NCBI RefSeq assembly: GCF_900143565.1 | Contig: NZ_FREX01000002.1 | Location: 613,667 to 677,666, forward strand | Direction: 5' to 3' | Source: Pseudovibrio sp. Alg231-02 | GTDB taxonomy: Bacteria > Pseudomonadota > Alphaproteobacteria > Rhizobiales > Stappiaceae | Length of the DNA: 64,000 nucleotides | Shown: positions 44,012-52,721 of the stretch, one piece after another | Layout of the letters: each line of letters begins with the position of its first letter | How positions within the stretch are numbered: position 1 is the stretch's first letter | Translations under genes and position numbers: made by a program | The notes under the pieces: generated by a model | The model's database searches: none | What the model saw: the letters and a program-made list of their open reading frames with translations, nothing else | What the model was told of the DNA's origin: nothing

Positions 44012-45361
44012 TTACTTGATCTTGGCAAGTTCCTGATTGATCTTGGTGACCGCTTCTTCTGCAGAGAGTTCGTCATCAATGAACTCGCGGGTGTAGCGGT
44101 TGATGGCCATGGAGTTCAGGATCTTGGAGGCAAGGCTGAGCTGGCCTTCCTTCACTCCCCAACGGCTGGCCGTATCCAGACCTTCCACAATCTGGGTGAT
44201 TGTCTCAGCCGGATAGAGCTCTGTAAGCGGTGCTTTGCGGTCCACACCCACTGGCAGGGTTGCCCAGCCTTTGATGAAGGCTTCTTTGTCCTCAGCATTG
44301 CCGCGGCGAACAGGGAATTTGCCTTCTGGCGCGATGGACAGGGTCGCCAGATAGCCATCGTTCATGGAGTATTCCACGAACTGCTGTGCAGCTTCGGTGT
44401 CAGCATCGTTGGTGATGGAGAAGTAACGGATGTCACCCCATGCTGCGCCAGCCTTGTTGGATGGGCCTGACAGAGTGGTTACAACGCCGGTCTTACCTGC
44501 CAGTTCCTTGGAGGTTGGGTCACCGTTGATGGTTGGCGGAGCACTGTCACGCAGGCCTGCCAGCTCGTCCAGAATGAACGGAGACCAGATGATCATGGCT
44601 GCCTTGCCAGAGAAGTACAACTCGCGGGACTGTTTCCAGTACAGATCGCCTGGAGGGGAGGCTTTTGCCAGTGCTTTGTAGAAAGTCAGAGCTTCTGCAA
44701 GTTTCTTCTCGTCAAAGCCTTTGAAGCCGTTCTTGTCAACCGGAGTTGCACCGTTTGCCAGAAGCACATGTTCCAGCAGCTGGCTCATGAAGCTTTCGTC
44801 GATCTTTGTCGCAGCCACAAAGCCGAACTGCTCTGGTGGATTGTGCAGTTTTTCAAGGGCTGTGAGGATGGAAGCGTAGGTGTTTGGTGCTTCCAGACCG
44901 GCAGCATCAAACAGGTCCTTGCGGTAGACGATCATCTGAGTCCAGCCATCCACCGGAACAGCTGCGTAGCCGTCAGGCAGGGCTGCCATGTTCAGAGCGC
45001 CGGATGCGAAGGTGCTTTCTTCCAGATCTTCGATGACTTCGGTTGCTGCATCGGTGTCGATGATGCCAGCTTCTGCCCACGGCAGAACGTGGATCAGCGG
45101 ATGATAGATGACGTCAGGCAGATCGCCGGCTGCATAAGCTGCTGTTGCGCGGGTGCCCATGTCTTTTTCGGTTACCGGAATGACATTGACTTCAATGCCG
45201 GTCTTCTCGGTAAACGCCTTTGCCATTGCTTCCTGCTTGGCAAGACGTGCAGGCTGTTCTTCTGTGGTCCAGAAGCGCAGCGCTTCAGCCTGTGCAGCAC
45301 TCATTGCAAATGCAAGCGTGCCAACAAGGGCTGTCGTTCTTAGAATGTTCCTCCCGAACAT
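44012..45361 (-). CDS. Sugar ABC transporter substrate-binding protein (AglE-like)
   Basis: Periplasmic binding protein of 449 aa with a signal peptide of about 25 residues (cleavage after SAAQA, before EALRFWTTEEQPARL). It belongs to the family 1 sugar-binding proteins, with DVIYHPLIHVLPWAEAGIIDT near residue 90 and KTGVVTTLSGPSNKAGAAWGD further on. ATG 45361 has GGAGG five bases upstream. It is the second gene of the operon, 11 bases after the regulator, with a 91-base gap before the MalF-type gene, where a transcript-processing site may set the high binding-protein level (inference). Confidence 0.93.
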   Translation of the reverse strand: MFGRNILRTTALVGTLAFAMSAAQAEALRFWTTEEQPARLAKQEAMAKAFTEKTGIEVNVIPVTEKDMGTRATAAYAAGDLPDVIYHPLIHVLPWAEAGIIDTDAATEVIEDLEESTFASGALNMAALPDGYAAVPVDGWTQMIVYRKDLFDAAGLEAPNTYASILTALEKLHNPPEQFGFVAATKIDESFMSQLLEHVLLANGATPVDKNGFKGFDEKKLAEALTFYKALAKASPPGDLYWKQSRELYFSGKAAMIIWSPFILDELAGLRDSAPPTINGDPTSKELAGKTGVVTTLSGPSNKAGAAWGDIRYFSITNDADTEAAQQFVEYSMNDGYLATLSIAPEGKFPVRRGNAEDKEAFIKGWATLPVGVDRKAPLTELYPAETITQIVEGLDTASRWGVKEGQLSLASKILNSMAINRYTREFIDDELSAEEAVTKINQELAKIK

Positions 45362-45372
45362 AATTTCCTCCA

Positions 45373-46530
45373 TTATGCGGTTGCGAAGTATGCGCTGAGG
45401 TGAGCTTTCAGCTCCTCAGGTGTTTTGCGTGGCGGACCATCAGAGCCACGCTGAATAAGTCTTGCTTCGGCCAGTACCTGTAGCTCCCGTGCTGGCTGGC
45501 CGCTGATTGCTTTTGTGAGAAGTTCTGCCAGTGTGCTGCCTGCAAGGACTGGTTCCTGAGCGAAGCTGGTAAGAGGCGGGTCGAAATGCTCGCACACAGG
45601 CAGGCCGTCGTAACCAATGACTGTGACGTCCTCACCAATCGTCAAACCATGGCGACGAATGATCTTGGTGACGCCGATGGCGATGGCATCGGTCATGCAG
45701 ATGATAGCTGTTGGCGGACGGTCCTGATGCAGCAGTTGAAGCGCTGCCTGCTCCCCGCCCGGTTCATCCAAGGATGTTTCGACGATCAACTGCTCTTCAA
45801 AAGACAGGCCGGCTTCTTCCAGGCCTTGTTGGAACCCTTCAATACGCAGGCGGCTGAAGTTCATTTGCGGATTGGACATCACCAGCGCGATGCGGGTGTG
45901 GCCTTGCGCAATGACCTTTCTGGCTGCGGAATAGAACGCGGCGTGGTTGTCGATGTCGAACCATGGGTGTTCGCCTTCGCGGGCTGTACGGCCATGGCTG
46001 ACAAACGGAAAACCCCGATCCAATAGATAGTCCACGCGTGGGTCGTTGGTGGCTGTTCTGGTAAGAACGAAGCCATCGACCTTTTGCGAGGAGATGAGGC
46101 GGCGGATTGCCAGCACAGCATCATCCATGGAGCTCGCCGTCGTCACCAGCAGGTCTTTATCGACTGCATTGAGTGCGCGGGTCATGCCGTCCAGAAACTC
46201 GGCTAGGAACGGGTCTGCCCCTTTGCCAGGCATGAGCGGCAGTACGATGCCGAAGGTGTCGACACGGCCACGCTTAAGATTGCGTGCTGTGGAGGAGGGG
46301 CGATAGCCCAGCTCTTCGACTGCTTTGAGGACGCGCTCGCGAGTTGCTTTGGAAATGTCCGTGTAGTTGTTCAGGACGCGGGACACGGTGCCCTTTGCAA
46401 CGCCTACATGGCGTGCCACGTCTCCAATGGTCACAGATTTTCTCTGTTGCACATTCTGGTCAGTGATGCTCACAGAATTCCCACCCAATAGGTTGTCATC
46501 AGATCGCTCCCATTCATGATCTGATTTCAT
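45373..46530 (-). CDS. LacI family transcriptional regulator (AglR-like)
   Basis: Regulator of the sugar operon it heads. The 385-residue protein has the LacI helix-turn-helix VTIGDVARHVGVAKGTVSRVLNN near residue 33, the hinge-helix segment RPSSTARNLKRGRV, and a periplasmic-binding-protein-like sugar sensor domain. The first 30 residues are extra; GTG 46473 (with GGTGGGA upstream) is a good alternative start giving the usual LacI length. Three operator-like palindromes lie 13-70 bases upstream of ATG 46530, so it probably controls its own operon. Confidence 0.92.
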   Translation of the reverse strand: MKSDHEWERSDDNLLGGNSVSITDQNVQQRKSVTIGDVARHVGVAKGTVSRVLNNYTDISKATRERVLKAVEELGYRPSSTARNLKRGRVDTFGIVLPLMPGKGADPFLAEFLDGMTRALNAVDKDLLVTTASSMDDAVLAIRRLISSQKVDGFVLTRTATNDPRVDYLLDRGFPFVSHGRTAREGEHPWFDIDNHAAFYSAARKVIAQGHTRIALVMSNPQMNFSRLRIEGFQQGLEEAGLSFEEQLIVETSLDEPGGEQAALQLLHQDRPPTAIICMTDAIAIGVTKIIRRHGLTIGEDVTVIGYDGLPVCEHFDPPLTSFAQEPVLAGSTLAELLTKAISGQPARELQVLAEARLIQRGSDGPPRKTPEELKAHLSAYFATA

Positions 46531-46867
46531 CTATGATGCTTACAAAACCGATTTTGGAAGTCAACAAAATCGGTTTTGTTAAGTCCGAAATCGGTTTTGG
46601 AAACCGAAACACAAGGTTTTTTGGAAAGAGGGTTTCGGGTGGTTTCGGTGAGCGAAACTTAGCCAGAAAAAAGTTTGGCAGGGCTGGGGACAACTTGATG
46701 CGGACCGGCTGGATGCGGCAAGCCAGAGTGATTTTGGTGTTGTGCAGAGGTTTTGAAAAGGACTCAGTGGTTCGGTTGAAGACTAGGCCAAAGAGCTAGG
46801 TTGCCCAATAGGTAAACTGGAAATAGCTTCTTTAAACGAAGTTAAATTGAAAGTGCCGGAGCCGGGA
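46531..46867. other. Regulatory intergenic region between LacI operon and HxlR gene
   Basis: No gene is seen. Besides the operators, GTTTCGGTGAGCGAAAC (46642-46658) is another perfect 6-base inverted repeat with the motif CGAAAC, possibly a site for either neighbouring regulator. The frame at 46533-46799 overlaps the operators and is not considered real. Confidence 0.5.
46543..46600. promoter_or_regulatory. Three LacI-type operators in phase
   Basis: CAAAACCGATTTTG (46543-46556), CAAAATCGGTTTTG (46565-46578) and CGAAATCGGTTTTGG (46586-46600) are near-identical CG-centred palindromes with centres 22 and 21 bases apart, two helical turns, so the protein would bind on one face. They lie directly upstream of the LacI-type gene. 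Confidence 0.75.
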
Positions 46868-47380
46868 ATGAGTGGAGCGCGACGAAGCTTTGCAGGTGTT
46901 GACTGTGCGGTTGCTCAAGCGATCGAGCAGATGGGGGATCCCTGGATCCTGCTTATCCTGAGGTGTCAGTTTCAGGGCATCAAGCGCTTTGATGACTTTC
47001 AGGGGCATTTGCAGATCTCCACCAGTGTACTGACAGATCGTTTGCGGCGTCTGGTGCAAGCGGGTTTGCTGCGCAAGGAGCAAGACCAGCAGGACAAGCG
47101 CGGAACGGTCTATCTGCTCACCGAGAAGGGCATGGACTTTTACCCGGTGATGATTGCGCTGCACCAATGGAGTGAGCGCTGGGAAGCCCGTGAAGGTGGG
47201 CCGAGGCTGGAACTGCTGGACAAGCAAAGCGGAGAGCCCGTGCGTGATGTCCGTGTGCTTTCGCAAGACTACAGAGAATTGAGTGCCCGGGATGTTCTGG
47301 CACTGGTTGATGACCAGAGTGGCGAGATGATGCAGGACATTCAGGAGAGATTGAAGCGCCGGAGAGGTGATGCTGCCTGA
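46868..47380 (+). CDS. HxlR family transcriptional regulator
   Basis: A 170-residue winged-helix regulator. Motifs DCAVAQAIEQMGDPWILLILR, FDDFQGHLQISTSVLTDRLRRLVQAGLL and TVYLLTEKGMDFYPVMIAL are those of HxlR proteins. HxlR regulators act on redox or aldehyde-related genes and often sit beside their target. ATG 46868 is chosen; TTG 46847 is an in-frame alternative. The gene precedes the nitronate monooxygenase gene by 50 bases and probably controls it. Confidence 0.9.
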   Translation: MSGARRSFAGVDCAVAQAIEQMGDPWILLILRCQFQGIKRFDDFQGHLQISTSVLTDRLRRLVQAGLLRKEQDQQDKRGTVYLLTEKGMDFYPVMIALHQWSERWEAREGGPRLELLDKQSGEPVRDVRVLSQDYRELSARDVLALVDDQSGEMMQDIQERLKRRRGDAA

Positions 47381-47430
47381 TTTTGAGATCAAACAGGCAG
47401 CAGATTGAATTGTAAGGGAGTGTGTTTGAA

Positions 47431-48420
47431 ATGGCTTTGCCGGATATTTTGAAGAATAAGTTGCGCCTGCCAGTTGTTGGCAGTCCTTTGTTTATCATCA
47501 GCAATCCAGACCTTGTGATTGCACAGTGTAAGGCAGGGATTGTTGGTTCCTTCCCGGCGCTTAATGCTCGCCCGCAGGAAAAGCTGGAAGAGTGGCTGAT
47601 CCAGATTACGGAAGAGCTGGCAGCTTATGATGCGGCTAATCCTGACAAACCGTCAGCTCCGTTTGCTGTGAACCAGATTGTGCATCGCTCCAATGATCGT
47701 CTGCAGCATGATGTTGAGCTTTGCGTGAAGTACAAGGTGCCAATCGTGATTACCTCTCTTGGTGCGCGCCCAGAGGTGTTTGATGCGGTTCATTCTTACG
47801 GCGGTATCGTGCTGCATGACATCATTACCAACACCCATGCGCATAAGGCGGTTGAGAAGGGTGCTGATGGTCTGATTGCTGTTGCCGCTGGTGCTGGTGG
47901 CCATGCAGGTACAACATCGCCGTTTGCGCTTATTCAGGAAATCCGTGAGTGGTATGATGGCCCACTTCTGCTTTCAGGCAGTATCAGTACTGGCAAGTCT
48001 ATTCTTGCATCACAGGTGATGGGTGCTGATCTGGCTTACATCGGGTCCGCCTTTATTGCGACTGAGGAAGCGAATGCTCAGCAGGCCTATAAGCAGATGA
48101 TCGTTGATAGCGGTGCAGAGGATATCGTGTATTCCAATCTGTTTACCGGTGTGCATGGCAACTATCTGAAGCCATCCATCAAGCAAGCAGGCATGGATCC
48201 TAGTAATCTGCCAGAAGGCGATCTGAAGACCATGGACTTTCACAGTGCTGACAAGGGTAAGCCGAAGAGCTGGAAAGAGATCTGGGGCTGCGGCCAGGGC
48301 ATTGGCGCGGTGAAAACCATTGGCAGCACTGGTGATCTGGTTGCTCGGTTGTCGTCAGAGTATGATGCGGCTCGCAAAGCGGTGACGGCGCAAGCTTCTA
48401 CACTGGAGCCTGCTGAGTAA
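47431..48420 (+). CDS. Nitronate monooxygenase
   Basis: FMN-dependent oxygenase of 329 aa that converts alkyl nitronates such as propionate-3-nitronate to harmless products. Motifs: PVVGSPLFIISNPDLVIAQ at the start, IVGSFPALNARP, then GADGLIAVAAGAGGHAGTTSPFAL (phosphate-binding loop) and GADLAYIGSAFIATEEA. ATG 47431 is chosen over GTG 47422 on Shine-Dalgarno spacing. It forms a pair with the HxlR gene and ends in an intrinsic terminator. Confidence 0.92.
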   Translation: MALPDILKNKLRLPVVGSPLFIISNPDLVIAQCKAGIVGSFPALNARPQEKLEEWLIQITEELAAYDAANPDKPSAPFAVNQIVHRSNDRLQHDVELCVKYKVPIVITSLGARPEVFDAVHSYGGIVLHDIITNTHAHKAVEKGADGLIAVAAGAGGHAGTTSPFALIQEIREWYDGPLLLSGSISTGKSILASQVMGADLAYIGSAFIATEEANAQQAYKQMIVDSGAEDIVYSNLFTGVHGNYLKPSIKQAGMDPSNLPEGDLKTMDFHSADKGKPKSWKEIWGCGQGIGAVKTIGSTGDLVARLSSEYDAARKAVTAQASTLEPAE

Positions 48421-48483
48421 GCTGGTCTTGCGTATTAGGTTGCGTGTTAGCTCACAAGCCAGTTCGATATTGATACATATTAC

Positions 48484-48515
48484 AAGGCTGCTGGGTTTGG
48501 CTCAGCAGCCTTTTC
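48484..48515 (+). terminator. Intrinsic terminator of the nitronate monooxygenase gene
   Basis: Perfect 10-pair stem AAGGCTGCTG (48484-48493) with CAGCAGCCTT (48503-48512) followed by TTC. Confidence 0.9.
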
Positions 48516-48598
48516 TTTCACATCTGTGCGGATGTTTCGTCCTTATCAGTGTCCTGCCATGATTTTGTTGGGGTGGGACCAAACAAGAAGGAAGAAAA

Positions 48599-48976
48599 AT
48601 GCGTAACTTTTTGTGTCTCGGCCTTCTATTGGCCGTTCCTTTCATGGTTGCCTCTGAAGGCTATGCTCAGGGGAGTTCCAACCAGGTTACTCCGCCCATG
48701 ACACAGTACTGTAATCGCGGTGATGTGCTGTATGCGGATGGAAGCAGTGCAGATGGCCCAATGCCGATGATCAAGTGCGGTCAGAACTCGCTGGTTTATC
48801 AACGCACCAACATGAGTTTTCCGCTGTCTGTGGTCTCTAATGGCAAGTTGTCCGTGGGCAATGCAAACGGTGCTTGTCAGAGTGCAAAAGCTGTTGGTGC
48901 GGATGCAATTGTCAGCAACATCCAGTCTCTTTGCAATACGACACTGTGGCCGAACTCTTGTGCTAAGTGTAATTGA
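48599..48976 (+). CDS. Small secreted cysteine-rich protein of unknown function
   Basis: A 125-residue protein with a signal peptide of about 23 residues (ending near GYAQ). The mature part has six cysteines (YCNRGD, IKCGQN, GACQSA, SLCNTT and the terminal CAKC), probably disulfide-bonded in the periplasm. No family is recognised. ATG 48599 follows AAGGAAGAAAA. The neighbours give no hint of function. Confidence 0.6.
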   Translation: MRNFLCLGLLLAVPFMVASEGYAQGSSNQVTPPMTQYCNRGDVLYADGSSADGPMPMIKCGQNSLVYQRTNMSFPLSVVSNGKLSVGNANGACQSAKAVGADAIVSNIQSLCNTTLWPNSCAKCN

Positions 48977-48993
48977 GTATAAGATATATCACT

Positions 48994-49035
48994 AGTAGTA
49001 TTGGTTGCTGCATGCCTAAAGTAATCAATACTACT
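48994..49035. promoter_or_regulatory. Inverted repeat after the secreted protein gene
   Basis: Perfect 10-base arms AGTAGTATTG (48994-49003) and CAATACTACT (49026-49035) around 22 bases. No T-run follows. It may be a weak terminator or a binding site in the promoter region of the transporter gene downstream. Confidence 0.4.
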
Positions 49036-49242
49036 TATCTTGTTGAGTTAATCTCACCAAATGCCGCGTAGTAATCAGTATTACACTTTTATAGGTATCG
49101 TGACACCTGATGGTCATATATGAGAAACTCTGTTGCATAAAAGGGGTGTATCTCTAGCGTTATATTGCTAGAATCGGGCAACTTGTGAAAGTTGATTTCA
49201 AAAATACACTTAAGCAAAATCAACAAGAATGGCTCAGGTCAC

Positions 49243-50577
49243 ATGCAACGAGAGCATTGGGGAAGTCGTATCGGCTTCATTCTGGCTGCTGCAGGTTCAG
49301 CGGTTGGACTAGGTAATATCTGGAAATTTCCATATTTGGTTGGCGCGGAAGGCGGCGGGGCGTTCCTCGTTGTCTATGTTGCGTTTTTGATCGCGATCGG
49401 CGTATGCGTGATGATCGCGGAGATTGCGCTGGGCCGTCAGGCTCAGGCCAATCCGTTCAGCGCGTTCAGACGTGTTGGTGGCGCAGGCTGGTCAATTTTT
49501 GGTCTCATGGCGGTTTTGACCGCGTTTCTTATTCTCTCGTTTTATTCCGTTGTTGGTGGCTGGACCATCGCCTACGTGGTTAAGACAATCACTGGCGGCT
49601 TCTCTGGCTATTCCGGTGCGGAATTTGAGGGACACTTTGGTGCGCTGGTGACAGATGCAGTTGAGCCGATCATTTATCACGCTGCCTTTATGGCGATTGG
49701 CGTGCTGATCGTGATCAACGGTATTACCGGCGGCATTGAAAAGGCATCGAAGATCATGATGCCTCTTTTGTTTGTTCTGCTGGCTTTGCTGGTTATCCGG
49801 TCTCTGACCCTTGATGGGGCAATGGCAGGTGTTGAGTACTTCCTCGTTCCTGACTGGTCTCACCTGAATGCGGACATGGTTGCCGCAGCTCTGGGGCAGG
49901 CGTTCTTCACGCTGTCTCTGGGTATGGGTGCTTTGATCACCTATGGTTCTTATCTGGGTAATAAAGAGAGCATTCCAAACGCAGCCCTTTGGGTTGTTGG
50001 TCTTGATCTTCTGGTCGCTGTTCTGGCTGGCTTCCTTATTCTTCCAGCGGTGTTTGCGTTCAACATGGATCCGGCTGCAGGCCCAGGACTGACCTTCATC
50101 ACATTGCCAGCGATCTTTGCTGAGCTGCCGTTCGGTATGTTCATTCAGCTTTGCTTCTTCGTATTGCTGTTTGTGGCTGCGATCACCTCAGCGATTTCCT
50201 TGCTGCAGGTCGTGGTTGCGTTCATCTGCGAAGAGTTCAATGTTGGTCGTAAGGCGGCCACCATCTGGGTTGGCATTGTGATCTTCCTGTTTGGTGTTCC
50301 AAGTTCTCTGGCGCTGGGCGTGTGGGGCGATATCACGTTCTTCGAACTGAACATCTTTGACTTCCTTGGCTACCTCACTGACAACTACTTCTTGCCACTT
50401 GGCGCGATTGCGACCTGTCTGGTTGCTGGTTGGGTGAGCTATGACAAGTTTGCTGCCGAAGTGACCAATAACGGTGAACGTCCGTTTGCCTATCTGACAG
50501 CATGGAAGTGGATGTGCCGTGTGGTTGCACCGCTTGCGATCATCTGGGTGATGGTCCATTCCATCTTCGGAGCATAA
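49243..50577 (+). CDS. Na+-dependent NSS-family transporter (first copy)
   Basis: A 444-residue LeuT-fold, sodium-coupled amino acid (or related amine) importer of the neurotransmitter:sodium symporter family, with about 11 transmembrane helices. It begins MQREHWGSRIGF and has the sodium/substrate site GSAVGLGNIWKFPYLVG in helix 1, ALGQAFFTLSLGMGALITYGSY in helix 6 region and a GPGLTFITLPAIF loop. ATG 49243 is chosen over 49192 because it aligns with the start of the second copy and gives the same length. Ligand unknown. It is followed by its own terminator, so is not co-transcribed with the second copy. Confidence 0.95.
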   Translation: MQREHWGSRIGFILAAAGSAVGLGNIWKFPYLVGAEGGGAFLVVYVAFLIAIGVCVMIAEIALGRQAQANPFSAFRRVGGAGWSIFGLMAVLTAFLILSFYSVVGGWTIAYVVKTITGGFSGYSGAEFEGHFGALVTDAVEPIIYHAAFMAIGVLIVINGITGGIEKASKIMMPLLFVLLALLVIRSLTLDGAMAGVEYFLVPDWSHLNADMVAAALGQAFFTLSLGMGALITYGSYLGNKESIPNAALWVVGLDLLVAVLAGFLILPAVFAFNMDPAAGPGLTFITLPAIFAELPFGMFIQLCFFVLLFVAAITSAISLLQVVVAFICEEFNVGRKAATIWVGIVIFLFGVPSSLALGVWGDITFFELNIFDFLGYLTDNYFLPLGAIATCLVAGWVSYDKFAAEVTNNGERPFAYLTAWKWMCRVVAPLAIIWVMVHSIFGA

Positions 50578-50597
50578 AGCTTCACTCAAAGATAATG

Positions 50598-50627
50598 AAA
50601 AGGCCGCCAGTTTTGGTGGCCTTTTTT
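50598..50627 (+). terminator. Intrinsic terminator of first NSS gene
   Basis: Stem AAAAGGCCGCCA (50598-50609) with TGGTGGCCTTTT (50614-50625), then T-run. Confidence 0.88.
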
Positions 50628-50685
50628 AATGCTGTTTTATGGTCATCCGTAGTTTGACTTAATCTGGGCCGGAAGAGGGAGGAGA

Positions 50686-50871
50686 ATGTGCCTGTTGGGC
50701 ATAGTCCCTTCACCCGAGATGGTCTTGATAAGGAACAGGGTTATGTTGAGGCAGCTGAAGCGCTATTGGGTGCATTCCATGAATGCCAGATTGCCGCGTG
50801 AGATGGTATGTCTGGACGAGGAAAAGCAGGCCAGGTATCGCAGTGTAAGGGGACGTTGGCCTCAGGAATAA
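50686..50871 (+). CDS. Possible small basic protein in the NSS spacer
   Basis: A 61-residue frame from ATG 50686 with GGGAGGAGA directly before it and an intrinsic terminator 30 bases after its stop. The product is basic (LRQLKRYWVHSMNARLPREM and KQARYRSVRGRW) with a hydrophobic start. The tight packing of Shine-Dalgarno, frame and terminator is the only support; no family is recognised and codon use is not clearly typical. A small RNA is the alternative. Confidence 0.35.
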   Translation: MCLLGIVPSPEMVLIRNRVMLRQLKRYWVHSMNARLPREMVCLDEEKQARYRSVRGRWPQE

Positions 50872-50900
50872 GGCCTTATCACCGTCCCAACGAGAGAAAG

Positions 50901-50926
50901 AAGCACCGTTTGAGCGGTGCTTTTTT
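50901..50926 (+). terminator. Intrinsic terminator in the NSS spacer
   Basis: Perfect 8-pair stem AAGCACCG (50901-50908) with CGGTGCTT (50915-50922), then TTTT. The first NSS gene has its own terminator upstream, so this one ends a separate transcript. Confidence 0.88.
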
Positions 50927-51305
50927 GTGTCTGAACTGTGTTGGTGCGGTGCGTGAGCAGAGCCTGCGACGAAAAAACTTGTGGGCTGCATGTGGTGGCA
51001 GGAAGTTGCGTTACTGTCGCGTGGTTAACGTAATAAATGGTATGATCAGCCAATATTTGTGTATTTTATGGTGATTTTTTCTGTTTGGTGGCGAGATATG
51101 GGCGTATGTGACTATATTTTGAATTCGCCCATTAAGTGCAACTGTCAAAAACGCATATTTTTTGAGGTAAGGGAAATTACCTGCGACAATCTGTCAGGTC
51201 AACAAGGCTAAAGATTTCATCAAAAGAGCTGGAACAACGAATTCATTTCAAGCTTTTGCGCTTGATTGAAACAAACCATCACATGTTGATTGGCAATAAC
51301 AAAAA
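50927..51305. other. Leader/intergenic region before second NSS gene
   Basis: About 380 bases with no gene seen. A hairpin GGTAAGGGAAATTACC lies near 51165-51180. The second NSS gene has almost no Shine-Dalgarno, so control in this leader is possible. Confidence 0.4.
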
Positions 51306-52640
51306 ATGAAACGTGAGCAATGGGGAAGCCGCTTCGGCTTCATTATGGCTGCTGCAGGGTCTGCGGTCGGTCTTGGTAACATCTGGAAATTCCCATACCT
51401 GGCAGGCACACAGGGCGGTGGCGCCTTTCTGGTGGTCTATCTTGTCATCATGGCGACCATCGGCGCAGCGCTGATCATGGCAGAGATTGCCATTGGTCGT
51501 TCAGCGAAGATGAACCCTGTTGGTGCGTTCCGCGCGCTGGGTGGCCGCTTGTGGTCAGTTACGGGTGTGATTGGAGTGATCACGGGGTTCCTGATCCTAT
51601 CCTTCTACTCCGTTGTTGGCGGCTGGACGATCGCGTATCTGGTGAAGAGTATCGCTGGGACCATTGAATCTGCACAGCCTGAGCTTCTGGAAGCCCAGTT
51701 TGGCGGGTTGGTCTCTGCTGTATGGGAGCCAATCTTCTATCACGGTGTGTTCATGGTGTTGACCATGGGGATCGTGATTGCAGGTGTTGCTCAAGGTATC
51801 GAGCGTTCCGTTAAAGTCCTGATGCCATTGCTGTTCATCCTCCTGATGGTTCTTGTGGTGCGCAGTGTGACCCTGCCGGGTGCCTGGGAAGGTATTGAGT
51901 TCTTCCTCGTTCCTGACTGGTCGCAGGTGAATGGCGAGATGTTGCGTGCAGCTCTTGGTCAGGCGTTCTTCAGCCTGTCGCTGGGTATGGGCGCGATGAT
52001 CACCTACGGTTCTTATCTGGATAAGGATGCAGACATTCCGAATGCGTCTTGCTGGGTGGTATTCTTAGCAGCGCTGGTTGGTGTGCTGGGCGGCCTGCTG
52101 GTTCTGCCAGCTGTGTTTGCCTTCGGCATGGATCCAGGTGCTGGTCCGGGCCTCACCTTCATCACTCTGCCAGCTGTGTTTGGTGAGATGATTGGTGGCT
52201 ATCTGTTCCAGATCATCTTCTTCGCCATGTTGCTGATTGCTGCTCTGACCTCTTCCATCTCTTTGTTGGCTATTCCGGTGGCTTACTTTGCAGAGGAATA
52301 CGGCATTGAGCGCAAATGGTCTGCTATTGTGGTGGGCATTGTGATCTTCCTGATCGGCGTGCCATGTTCACTGGCTCTGGGTGTCTGGGGTGAGTACAAG
52401 CTGTTTGGCATGAACTTTTTTGACCTGATGGTCTATGCGGTTGACAACTACACCCTGCCAATCGGTGGTATTCTGACCTCGCTGTTTGCTGGTTGGGTTG
52501 TGCTTGAGAAGATGGGCAAAGAGTTGAGCAACGACGGATCTTTGACCTTCAAGTGGATGGGCGCCTTCACATGGATCATGCGGATTGTGGCTCCACTGGC
52601 TGTTGTCTGGGTGATGCTGAGCGGTTTGCTGGGCAGCTGA
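51306..52640 (+). CDS. Na+-dependent NSS-family transporter (second copy)
   Basis: A 444-residue NSS symporter, exactly the length of the first copy and alignable over its whole length (MKREQWGSRFGF, GSAVGLGNIWKFPYLAG, ALGQAFFSLSLGMGAMITYGSY, GPGLTFITLPAVFGE). The two are tandem paralogues that probably take up different amino acids or related amines; the ligand cannot be told. The base sequence just before ATG 51306 (AATAACAAAAA) lacks a Shine-Dalgarno, unlike most genes in the window. It ends before a bidirectional terminator shared with the His-rich gene. Confidence 0.95.
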   Translation: MKREQWGSRFGFIMAAAGSAVGLGNIWKFPYLAGTQGGGAFLVVYLVIMATIGAALIMAEIAIGRSAKMNPVGAFRALGGRLWSVTGVIGVITGFLILSFYSVVGGWTIAYLVKSIAGTIESAQPELLEAQFGGLVSAVWEPIFYHGVFMVLTMGIVIAGVAQGIERSVKVLMPLLFILLMVLVVRSVTLPGAWEGIEFFLVPDWSQVNGEMLRAALGQAFFSLSLGMGAMITYGSYLDKDADIPNASCWVVFLAALVGVLGGLLVLPAVFAFGMDPGAGPGLTFITLPAVFGEMIGGYLFQIIFFAMLLIAALTSSISLLAIPVAYFAEEYGIERKWSAIVVGIVIFLIGVPCSLALGVWGEYKLFGMNFFDLMVYAVDNYTLPIGGILTSLFAGWVVLEKMGKELSNDGSLTFKWMGAFTWIMRIVAPLAVVWVMLSGLLGS

Positions 52641-52666
52641 TACAGCTGACATTTTTGAAAACAAAA

Positions 52667-52698
52667 AAACACCCCGATCAGAAATGGTCGGGGTGTTT
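52667..52698. terminator. Bidirectional terminator between NSS and His-rich genes
   Basis: Perfect 11-pair stem AAACACCCCGA (52667-52677) with TCGGGGTGTTT (52688-52698). The T-run is strong on the minus strand (seven T) and weak on the plus strand. Confidence 0.9.
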
Positions 52699-52721
52699 GC
52701 GTAGGAGCTTCCAGTTAGAGA

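Noticed and set aside
46533..46799. 88-residue plus-strand frame
   Set aside because: It runs through the operator array and has no Shine-Dalgarno or family similarity.
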